A program made the position numbers and the translations under genes. Under the pieces are notes generated by a model, which saw nothing but the letters and a program-made list of their open reading frames with translations, searched no databases and was not told where the DNA came from. DNA of 5,017 nt, from positions 1 through 5,017 of the forward strand of contig JACQVT010000934.1 in assembly GCA_016209665.1 (NCBI GenBank). The letters are read 5' to 3'. This DNA is from Planctomycetota bacterium (GTDB taxonomy: Bacteria; Planctomycetota; Phycisphaerae; UBA1845; PWPN01). Below are positions 1-5,017 of this stretch, piece by piece (the first letter of the stretch is position 1; each line of letters opens with the position of its first letter).

Positions 1-1452
1 GTGCTGGCCCAGGCGGACCTGATGGGGTTCACGCTGCCGCGGGAGTTCGGCGGGCTGAACTGCCCCAGCCTGATCTACACGATGGCCATCGAGATGATCA
101 GCCGGGCGGACGCGTCACTGATGAACATCTTCGGCCTGCAGGGCATCGCGGAGACTATCTACGCGTTCGCCAGCGACGAGATCCGCGGCGAGTACCTGCC
201 GCAGTTCGCCGAGGGCAGGGTGACGGGAGCGATGGTGCTGACCGAGCCGGACGCGGGCAGCGATTTGCAGTCGGTGAGCCTGCGGGCGTGGCAGGACGAC
301 GACGGACAGTGGCGGCTGACCGGCGTCAAACGGTTCATCACCAACGGTTGCGGGAACATCCTCCTGACGCTGGCCCGCAGCGAGCCGGACGTGAAGGACG
401 GGCGAGGGCTGAGCCTGTTCCTGAGCGAGCGGGGGCCGCGCATCCGCGTGCGGCACCTGGAGGAGAAACTGGGCATCCACGGCTCACCGACGTGCGAGCT
501 GGTGTACGATGATGCGCCGGCCGAGCTGATCGGCGAGCGGCAGCGGGGGCTGATCACCTACGTGATGGCCCTGATGAACGGGGCCCGGGTGGGGATCGCC
601 GCCCAGTCGCTGGGCATCGCCGAGGCCGCGTATCGGCTGGCCCGGACCTACGCCCACACCCGCAAGCAGTTCGGCGTGGCCATCGAGCGGCTGCCCGCGG
701 TGGCGGAACTGGTGACGGACATGAAGATCGCGGTCGAGGCGGGCCGGGCCCTGGCCTACGACACCAGCCGGGTCTGCGACCTCGAGAACAACAACAACCG
801 CGTGCTGGAGTTCAACAAAAACATCAGCCCCGACGAGGCCAAAGCCCGCAAGGCCGAGGCCCGAAACTTCAAGCGGCTCAACGGCATGTTGACGCCGATG
901 AGCAAATACTACTGCAGCGAGATGTCGATGCGGGTGGCCAGCGACGCGATCCAGGTGCTGGGCGGCTCGGGATACATGAAGGATTACCCGGCCGAGCGCT
1001 ACTATCGCGACGCCCGGATCACTACGATCTATGAGGGCACGAGCCAGCTCCAGATCGTGGCGGCGGTGCGGGGGGTGTGCGCGGGCGGGTTCGAGAAGCG
1101 GATCGAGGAACTGGAGCAGACGAAGTACGACGATCCGACGTTGGCCGACCTGCGGAGCCGGCTGGACGAAGGCAAAGCCCTGGTGGGCCAGGGCATCGCG
1201 TTCGTCAAGGCCAAGGGCGGCGAATACATGGATTTGTGGGGCCGCAAGCTGGTCGACGCGGCGGCGACGGTGCTGATCGGCCATCTGTTGCTGCGGCAGG
1301 CGGTGGTGAGCGAACGGAAGAAGGCGGTGGCCCGGCGTTTCATCACGTTGGGCCTGCCGATGGTCAAGCGGGACATCGAGCTGGTTTGCAGCGACGACCG
1401 CTCGGCCCTGGACGACTACCAGACGATCGCCGGGCCGGTGCCGGCGGCGTGA
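1..1452 (+). CDS. Acyl-CoA dehydrogenase, 5' end missing
   Basis: FAD-dependent flavoenzyme predicted to introduce the alpha-beta double bond into an acyl-CoA, passing electrons to electron-transferring flavoprotein in the cytoplasm. Seen within the 483 codons present: TEPDAGSD (residues 81-88) and RFITNG (111-116) of the middle flavin-binding domain, RKQFG (221-225), QVLGGSGYMKDYP (318-330) and IYEGTSQLQ (343-351). By family knowledge the Glu of YEGT (345) is the usual catalytic base of the medium-chain type. Residues about 260-295 form an Asn- and charge-rich insertion between C-terminal-domain helices, and about 120 residues follow the YEGT motif, so this is one of the longer (about 550-600 residue) subfamilies. 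The GTG at base 1 encodes an internal Val, since the N-terminal helical domain is mostly absent; the true start lies upstream of the window. The stop overlaps a possible GTG start of the next gene. Substrate chain length is not deducible. Confidence 0.95.
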   Translation: MLAQADLMGFTLPREFGGLNCPSLIYTMAIEMISRADASLMNIFGLQGIAETIYAFASDEIRGEYLPQFAEGRVTGAMVLTEPDAGSDLQSVSLRAWQDDDGQWRLTGVKRFITNGCGNILLTLARSEPDVKDGRGLSLFLSERGPRIRVRHLEEKLGIHGSPTCELVYDDAPAELIGERQRGLITYVMALMNGARVGIAAQSLGIAEAAYRLARTYAHTRKQFGVAIERLPAVAELVTDMKIAVEAGRALAYDTSRVCDLENNNNRVLEFNKNISPDEAKARKAEARNFKRLNGMLTPMSKYYCSEMSMRVASDAIQVLGGSGYMKDYPAERYYRDARITTIYEGTSQLQIVAAVRGVCAGGFEKRIEELEQTKYDDPTLADLRSRLDEGKALVGQGIAFVKAKGGEYMDLWGRKLVDAAATVLIGHLLLRQAVVSERKKAVARRFITLGLPMVKRDIELVCSDDRSALDDYQTIAGPVPAA

Positions 1453-1460
1453 GCAGACCG

Positions 1461-2417
1461 ATGGGGCCGCATCTCATGCATTACTCGGCTCAACAGCAGG
1501 CGCGACGCCAGCAGTTGTGGGGGGTGCTCGGCGATCTGCCCAAGCATCGCATTCCGACGGCCAGGATCGTCCACATCGAGCGGCGCGAGGACTACCGGCT
1601 GGAGTACCTCGAGCTGGACCTCAACGGCATCGAGGCGGTGCCGGCGATCATGCTGATTCCCGACGGGCTGCGGGGACCGGCCCCGGCGATGCAGTACATC
1701 CACTGGCACGGCGGGAACTACGGCCGCGGCAAGGAGGAGCTGTTCGAGGGGCGGCCGGTGCTCAAGCCCTACGCGCCGGTATACGCCGAGCGGGGCCTCG
1801 TCGCCCTGGCCATCGACAGTTGGTGCTTCGGCGGGCGCATGCCGTACCCCAACGACGGGCCGCGGGGCGAGGCCGACACCTTCAAGGAGATGCTGTGGAA
1901 GGGCCGGTGCCTGTGGGGCATGATGATCTTCGACGAGTGGCAGGCCCTCAATTACCTGTGCAGCCGGCCGGAGGTGGACCAGGACCGCATCGGCGTGTTC
2001 GGCATCTCGATGGGCTCGACAAAGGCCTGGTGGCTGGCGGCACTGGATGAGCGGGTGCAGTGCTGCATCGACCTGTGCTGCCTGACGGACTACGAGGCGC
2101 TGATCGCGGCCAAGGGGCTGAGCGGGCACGGGCTGTACTACTACGTGCCCGGGCTGCTGAAGCACTTCCAGTCGCACGAGATCAACGAGCTGATCGTGCC
2201 GCGGCCGCGGCTGAGCCTCAACGGTTCGCGCGATCTGCTGACGCCGCCGGCGGGCGTCGAGCGCATCCGCAACCACCTGTACGACCTGTACACGCGCCTG
2301 GGGCGGGAGGAGCACTGCCGGATCGAACTGTTCGATTGCGGACACGAGGAGACGCCGGAGATGCGGGCCCTGGTGATCGAGTGGATCGATCGGTATCTCG
2401 TCAGCGGGCCGAAGTAA
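1461..2417 (+). CDS. Alpha/beta hydrolase, dienelactone hydrolase / acetyl-xylan-esterase-like
   Basis: A 318-residue predicted esterase or related serine hydrolase with no signal peptide, so probably cytoplasmic. Seen: the oxyanion-region motif HWHGGN (residues 81-86), the conserved-looking stretch AIDSWCFGGR, the nucleophile elbow G-I-S-M-G with Ser183, a candidate acid Asp258 in NGSRD, and His295 in DCGHEE near the C-terminus, giving a complete Ser-Asp-His triad in the expected order and spacing. The family covers carbohydrate acetyl esterases, dienelactone hydrolases and uncharacterised hydrolases common in planctomycetes; the substrate is inferred only from the sugar-enzyme genes downstream. 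The start is uncertain: ATG 1461 lies 8 bases after the preceding stop, in-frame GTG 1449 overlaps that stop as GTGA, and ATG 1476 is also possible; none has a strong Shine-Dalgarno sequence, which suggests translational coupling to the dehydrogenase. An unusual CCIDLCC cluster (201-207) follows the nucleophile region. Confidence 0.9.
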   Translation: MGPHLMHYSAQQQARRQQLWGVLGDLPKHRIPTARIVHIERREDYRLEYLELDLNGIEAVPAIMLIPDGLRGPAPAMQYIHWHGGNYGRGKEELFEGRPVLKPYAPVYAERGLVALAIDSWCFGGRMPYPNDGPRGEADTFKEMLWKGRCLWGMMIFDEWQALNYLCSRPEVDQDRIGVFGISMGSTKAWWLAALDERVQCCIDLCCLTDYEALIAAKGLSGHGLYYYVPGLLKHFQSHEINELIVPRPRLSLNGSRDLLTPPAGVERIRNHLYDLYTRLGREEHCRIELFDCGHEETPEMRALVIEWIDRYLVSGPK

Positions 2418-2420
2418 GAC

Positions 2421-2460
2421 TGAACCGCAGATGAACGCAGAGGCACGCAGATGAAGCCCA
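2421..2460 (+). repeat. Four decamers, consensus near ATGAACGCAG
   Basis: Read in steps of ten from 2421 the sequence gives tgaaccgcag, atgaacgcag, aggcacgcag and atgaagccca; the first three end in GCAG and the last is degenerate. Short intergenic tandem repeats resembling 'cgcagatgaacgcagatgaa' occur in many environmental high-GC genomes, but I cannot count copies here. No function is evident. Confidence 0.7.
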
Positions 2461-2480
2461 TGAGTTGTGCCGGCCTCGTG

Positions 2481-2506
2481 CGCGTTGATCCGCGTTCGTC
2501 GGTGGC
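2481..2506 (-). repeat. Inverted partner of the decamer array
   Basis: The + strand reads cgcgttgatc, cgcgttcgtc, then ggtggc; on the complementary strand these are gatcaacgcg and gacgaacgcg, related to the ATGAACGCAG units at 2421-2460. With that array they form a loose, gapped inverted repeat around a central segment of about 20 bases. The pairing is much weaker than in the element at 4748-4840. Confidence 0.5.
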
Positions 2507-2515
2507 TCCCTCCTT

Positions 2516-2522
2516 GGTGGGG
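2516..2522 (+). promoter_or_regulatory. Candidate ribosome binding site for the isomerase gene
   Basis: GGTGGGG ends 5 bases before ATG 2528. It is purine-rich and a fair but not perfect Shine-Dalgarno match, and it supports that ATG as the start. Confidence 0.5.
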
Positions 2523-2527
2523 ACTCG

Positions 2528-3346
2528 ATGAGGAAGTCGATCAACGGCTGGGCGTTCGCGGCGGAGGTGCCGGTGGCCGAGGCGGCGCGGCTGGCGCGGA
2601 CGGCCGGGTTCGAGGCCTTCGAGCCGACGCTCAACGCCGAGGGGGAACTGACGCCGACGACCGATGAGGCGGCGTGCCGGCGGATCGGCGAGGCCATCCG
2701 GGCGGCGGGGCTTGAGGTCGCGTCGTTGGCGACGGCCCTGTTCTGGAAAACCAACTACACATCGGCGGAGCCGGCAACACGCGAGGCGGCGATCGAGCTG
2801 ACGATCGCTTGCCTGGACCGGGCACGGTGGCTGGGAACCGACGCCCTGCTGATCGTGCCCGGACTGGTGCGGCACGACACCCAGCCGCGGCAGCTTGTGT
2901 GCGGGTATGCCGACGCGCTGGGGCTCACCTACCGCGCGCTGCAGCGGCTGGTGCCCGAGGCGGAGCGCCGAGGCGTCGTGCTGGCGATCGAGAACGTGTG
3001 GAACAGTTTTCTGCTGTCGCCGGTCGAGCTGCGGGAACTGATCGACCGGGTAAACTCGCCGTGGGTGGGGGCCTACCTCGACACGGGCAATGTGTTGAAG
3101 TTCGGGATGCCCGAGGACTGGGTGCGGGTACTGGGCCGACGGATCGCCCGCGTCCACGTGAAGGACTTCAAGGTGGCGGTGGGGACCAAGGAGGGCTTCG
3201 TGCCGCCGGGCGACGGCGATGCGAACTGGCCGGCGATCGTGGCCGCCCTGCGGCAGACCGGTTACGACGGGCCGATGACCTACGAGGGCCGGGGGGAGCT
3301 GACCGACATCTCGCGGCGGATGGATCAGATTCTGTCGATGGCGTAG
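2528..3346 (+). CDS. Sugar phosphate isomerase/epimerase, xylose-isomerase-like TIM barrel
   Basis: A 272-residue protein, the usual length for the AP-endonuclease-2/xylose-isomerase-like barrel family, with no signal peptide and so probably cytoplasmic. Members bind a divalent metal and interconvert ketoses or sugar phosphates by isomerisation or C3 epimerisation. Seen: the four expected metal-ligand positions, Glu155 in AIENVWN, Asp185 in YLDTGN, His210 in VHVKDF and Glu253 in TYEG, at spacings like those of D-tagatose 3-epimerase; the VHVKDF motif and the GDGDANW stretch (229-234) recall L-ribulose-5-phosphate 3-epimerase (UlaE/SgaU) and hydroxypyruvate-isomerase-like proteins. The start at ATG 2528 fits the first beta strand (KSINGWAF) and has a purine-rich site upstream. 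It sits between an esterase and an exported sugar-type oxidoreductase, which supports a role in carbohydrate metabolism, but family members also include inositol-pathway enzymes and proteins without known activity. Class confidence is high; substrate unknown. Confidence 0.9.
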   Translation: MRKSINGWAFAAEVPVAEAARLARTAGFEAFEPTLNAEGELTPTTDEAACRRIGEAIRAAGLEVASLATALFWKTNYTSAEPATREAAIELTIACLDRARWLGTDALLIVPGLVRHDTQPRQLVCGYADALGLTYRALQRLVPEAERRGVVLAIENVWNSFLLSPVELRELIDRVNSPWVGAYLDTGNVLKFGMPEDWVRVLGRRIARVHVKDFKVAVGTKEGFVPPGDGDANWPAIVAALRQTGYDGPMTYEGRGELTDISRRMDQILSMA

Positions 3347-3369
3347 ACTGCGCGGGGGGAGGAGAGGCG

Positions 3370-3401
3370 ACGCGGGGACACGGAGACGCGGGGACAGGAG
3401 G
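3370..3401 (+). repeat. Octamer array A-C-R-C-G-G-N-G
   Basis: Within the 66-base gap before the oxidoreductase gene, four consecutive octamers read ACGCGGGG, ACACGGAG, ACGCGGGG and ACAGGAGG. The first three match the left arm of the element at 4751-4774 in 23 of 24 positions. The fourth is divergent and supplies most of the Shine-Dalgarno sequence of the next gene. Confidence 0.85.
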
Positions 3402-3402
3402 A
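3396..3402 (+). promoter_or_regulatory. Ribosome binding site inside the repeat edge
   Basis: AGGAGGA is a near-perfect Shine-Dalgarno sequence, 10 bases before ATG 3413. It arises where the last, divergent octamer of the array ends. It supports 3413 as start, although in-frame ATGs at 3422 and 3431 follow at longer spacing. Confidence 0.65.
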
Positions 3403-3412
3403 TCGCAGTCAG

Positions 3413-4738
3413 ATGAAGCCGATGAACAAGATGGTCACGCGGCGCGGTTTTCTGAGGACGACGGGTGGTGTGGCGGCGGCGACGGCGATGACCGCGCGGA
3501 GCTACGCGGCCGCGGCGGGGGCCAACGACCGGATCAACATCGCGGTGGTGGGCTGCGGCGGCATCATGGAGAAAGGCCATCTCAAGCCGCTGATGGAACT
3601 CCGCGAGCCGGAGAACATCAGCCTCGCAGTGGTCTGTGACGTGTACGAGACCCGCGCGAAGAACATACAGGCGGCGATCAAGGAAGGCGGTCGGGCCGAG
3701 CCGAAGCTCGTCAGAGACTACCACGAGGCTCTGGCGATGAAGGACATCGACTACGTGCTGTTCTGCACGCCGGAGCACTGGCACGCCAAGAACGTGCTGG
3801 ACGCCCTGGACGCGGGCAAGCACGTCTACGTGGAAAAGCCGATGACCCACACTATCCCCGAGGCCCTGGCGGTGGTGGCCAAGGCCAGGGAGAAGAAGGA
3901 CCTCAGGCTGCAAGTCGGCGTGCAGGGGATGAGCGATCAAACCTACCTGCGGGCCCACGAGGCGATCGTCGCGGGCAAGCTGGGGACGGTGGTGCACGCC
4001 CAGATCGAGTACTGTCGGCGGTACGACCTCAGCGAGGGGCCGTGGCGGGGCCGGACGAAGCCGGATGCGCCCAAGCCTGCGGACCTCGACTGGGAACGGT
4101 GGCTGGGGCCGGCGCCCAGGCGCGAGTGGTACGCCCCGCGGTACTTCGAGTGGCGAAACTACAAGGACTACTCGGGCGGGATCGGCACGGACCTGTTCGT
4201 GCACCGGCTGAGCCGAATCATCAAGTCGTGCGGCCTTGCGTTCCCCAAGACCGTCGCGGGCCAGGGCGGCATCTACATCTGGAAGGACGACCGCGAGCTG
4301 CCCGACAACTTCCAGATGGTGGCCGAGTACCCGGCGATCGAGGGCGTGACCAACGGCATGACCGTGCACATCCTGGGCACGATGGCCAACCGCTACAAGT
4401 ACGATCACGCGATCCGCGGCTACAAGGCCACGCTGGTCTTCGGCGGCAAGGGCGGCGGCTGGCAGATCTTCGAGGAAGGCAGCGGCAAGCTGCTCGAGAC
4501 CTACACCAGGCAGGGCGGGGAAGAGATCGGCCTGCACCACAAGAACCATTTCGCGGCCATCCGCAAAGGTGTCGAGCTGAACTGCCCGGCGGAGCTGGGG
4601 CTGTACGCGGTCGTCGGCGTGCGGATGGCGAACCTGTCGTGGTTCCAGCGGCGGCTGCTGGCCTGGGATGACAAGGCGGGCAAGGTGGTGCCGGCGGAGG
4701 TGGTCGACCCGCCGGCACAGCCGGTGGAACTGGGCTGA
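3413..4738 (+). CDS. Tat-exported Gfo/Idh/MocA family oxidoreductase
   Basis: A 441-residue predicted NAD(P)-dependent dehydrogenase of sugars or cyclitols. Residues 1-38 form a twin-arginine signal: TRRGFLR (9-15), a weakly hydrophobic Ala/Gly/Thr segment, and AAAAGA near the probable cleavage site, implying export of the folded, cofactor-loaded protein. The Rossmann fold follows: VVGCGG (45-50), Asp76 at the end of strand 2 (suggesting NAD preference), TPEHWH (119-124) and EKPMTH (141-146), whose Lys142 is the family's conserved catalytic-site lysine. The C-terminal domain holds GTDLFVHRL (258-266), with His264 a plausible active-site residue, and GGIYIWKD (285-292). Family knowledge: the periplasmic glucose-fructose oxidoreductase of Zymomonas is a Tat-exported relative with tightly held cofactor, and planctomycetes carry many such paralogues. 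GH109 glycosidases share this fold and are a less likely alternative. It starts 66 bases after the isomerase gene and is followed by a large hairpin repeat. The substrate is unknown. Confidence 0.92.
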   Translation: MKPMNKMVTRRGFLRTTGGVAAATAMTARSYAAAAGANDRINIAVVGCGGIMEKGHLKPLMELREPENISLAVVCDVYETRAKNIQAAIKEGGRAEPKLVRDYHEALAMKDIDYVLFCTPEHWHAKNVLDALDAGKHVYVEKPMTHTIPEALAVVAKAREKKDLRLQVGVQGMSDQTYLRAHEAIVAGKLGTVVHAQIEYCRRYDLSEGPWRGRTKPDAPKPADLDWERWLGPAPRREWYAPRYFEWRNYKDYSGGIGTDLFVHRLSRIIKSCGLAFPKTVAGQGGIYIWKDDRELPDNFQMVAEYPAIEGVTNGMTVHILGTMANRYKYDHAIRGYKATLVFGGKGGGWQIFEEGSGKLLETYTRQGGEEIGLHHKNHFAAIRKGVELNCPAELGLYAVVGVRMANLSWFQRRLLAWDDKAGKVVPAEVVDPPAQPVELG

Positions 4739-4747
4739 CGGGAATAC

Positions 4748-4840
4748 CTGACGCGGGGACACGGCGACGCGGGGACGCGGAGAGATCACGATATCCTGAC
4801 TCGTTCGCCGCGTCTCCGCGTCCCCGTGTCTCCGCGTCAG
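4748..4840. repeat. Large inverted repeat of facing octamer arrays
   Basis: Left arm 4748-4782 is CTG plus four octamers (ACGCGGGG, ACACGGCG, ACGCGGGG, ACGCGGAG). Right arm 4806-4840, read on the opposite strand, is CTG plus ACGCGGAG, ACACGGGG, ACGCGGAG, ACGCGGCG. The 35-base arms match at 31 positions; two of the four differences would be G-U pairs in RNA, and every difference falls at octamer position 7. The 23-base loop (4783-4805) contains GATATC. It begins 9 bases after the oxidoreductase stop and ends 25 bases before the tadA start. As transcript it would fold into a long GC-rich hairpin that might protect or attenuate the mRNA, but no T tract follows, so a standard intrinsic terminator is not supported. 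It resembles palindromic intergenic repeat elements (REP/BIME-like) in form only. Confidence 0.9.
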
Positions 4841-4854
4841 TTCAAACCGGAACG

Positions 4855-4860
4855 GCGAGG
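4855..4860 (+). promoter_or_regulatory. Candidate ribosome binding site for tadA
   Basis: GCGAGG ends 5 bases before ATG 4866. It is a modest Shine-Dalgarno match located just outside the inverted repeat, so the stem itself would not bury it. Confidence 0.4.
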
Positions 4861-4865
4861 CCATC

Positions 4866-5017
4866 ATGGCTGACATACCCGGCGACCAGTGGCGGATCGA
4901 CGAGCAGTTCATGCGGCAGGCGCTGCGCGAGGCCGAGGCGGCGCTGGACACCGAGGATGTGCCGGTCGGGGCGGTGGTGGTGCACGAGGGGTCTGTCGTG
5001 GGCCGCGGCCGCAATCA
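4866..5017 (+). CDS. tadA: tRNA-specific adenosine deaminase TadA, N-terminal part
   Basis: The gene runs off the window after 50 full codons. TadA deaminates adenosine 34 to inosine in the anticodon wobble position of tRNA-Arg(ACG), using zinc, in the cytoplasm. Seen: FMRQALREAEAAL (residues 15-27) as the first helix and DVPVGAVVV (31-39) as the first strand, followed by GRGRN (46-50); these match the start of the TadA family, in which E. coli has a VPVGAV segment and a G-x-G-x-N turn. The diagnostic zinc and proton-shuttle motifs (HAE and PCxxC) lie beyond the end, so another cytidine/deoxycytidylate-deaminase-fold protein, such as a guanine deaminase, is not excluded. ATG 4866 is chosen for its upstream GCGAGG; an in-frame ATG at 4911 would remove 15 poorly conserved residues. 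It is probably a separate transcription unit from the sugar genes, but I can identify no promoter. Confidence 0.85.
   Translation, partial: MADIPGDQWRIDEQFMRQALREAEAALDTEDVPVGAVVVHEGSVVGRGRN

Larger units (their letters stand above)
2418..2527. other. Intergenic gap with degenerate inverted 10-bp repeats
   Basis: This 110-base gap separates the hydrolase and isomerase genes. It has no credible ORF. Its left part (2421-2460) is a run of decamers close to ATGAACGCAG, and its right part (2481-2506) carries related units in the opposite orientation; both are listed separately. I see no convincing sigma-70-type promoter and no terminator with a T tract. Confidence 0.6.

Noticed and set aside
484..1284. 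266-codon - strand frame inside the acyl-CoA dehydrogenase gene
   Set aside because: It is wholly antisense to a conserved enzyme, its composition is His/Arg/Ala/Leu/Pro-rich, and no domain or start signal is visible.
1077..1460. Upstream extension of the hydrolase frame to 1077
   Set aside because: This stretch translates to low-complexity Gly/Arg-rich sequence overlapping the dehydrogenase; hydrolase-like sequence begins only after about 1461.
3370..3401. CRISPR repeat array
   Set aside because: Units are 8 bp, directly abutting and without spacers, and no cas gene is present.
4748..4840. Rho-independent terminator for the oxidoreductase gene
   Set aside because: The stem is far longer than a typical terminator and is followed by ttcaaaccgg rather than a T tract. 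It might still affect transcription, but a standard terminator call is not supported.
2141..5014. Stop-free 957-codon reading frame on the - strand across three genes and two gaps
   Set aside because: It is rich in Arg, Pro and His, lacks recognisable motifs, and lies antisense to well-supported genes. High GC with strong third-position bias suppresses stop codons in this frame.

Overview
The window is high-GC bacterial DNA in which every gene I can support lies on the + strand. In order they are: the 3' part of an acyl-CoA dehydrogenase gene; an alpha/beta-hydrolase (esterase-like) gene that starts essentially at the dehydrogenase stop codon; a sugar-phosphate isomerase/epimerase-type TIM-barrel gene; a Gfo/Idh/MocA oxidoreductase gene with a twin-arginine (Tat) signal; and the first 50 codons of a tadA-like tRNA adenosine deaminase gene cut off by the window end. 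No RNA gene, CRISPR array, transposase or attachment site was recognised.

A Tat-exported Gfo/Idh/MocA protein, a xylose-isomerase-like TIM barrel and a dienelactone-hydrolase-like esterase side by side is a combination I associate with Planctomycetota and related PVC bacteria, where such genes are numerous. The lineage is an inference from gene content and base composition; there is no phylogenetic marker long enough here to settle it.

Layout: 1-1452 acyl-CoA dehydrogenase (5' truncated); 1461-2417 hydrolase; 2418-2527 gap with 10-bp-period repeats; 2528-3346 isomerase/epimerase; 3347-3412 gap with 8-bp-period repeats that run into the ribosome binding site of the next gene; 3413-4738 oxidoreductase; 4739-4865 gap holding a large inverted repeat built from the same 8-bp units; 4866-5017 TadA N-terminus. 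The three middle genes fit a small carbohydrate or sugar-acid processing set: the hydrolase could remove an ester, the oxidoreductase oxidise or reduce a sugar outside the cytoplasm, and the TIM barrel isomerise or epimerise a sugar inside it. The substrates cannot be read from the sequence. The dehydrogenase (acyl-CoA oxidation) and TadA (tRNA wobble editing) look functionally unrelated to them.

The most distinctive signal is not a gene. All three gaps contain short-period repeats, and two of them share an octamer family, A-C-R-C-G-G-N-G, with the same order of variants; in one gap two arrays face each other and form a 35-bp imperfect stem. I see no clear new multi-gene system here.
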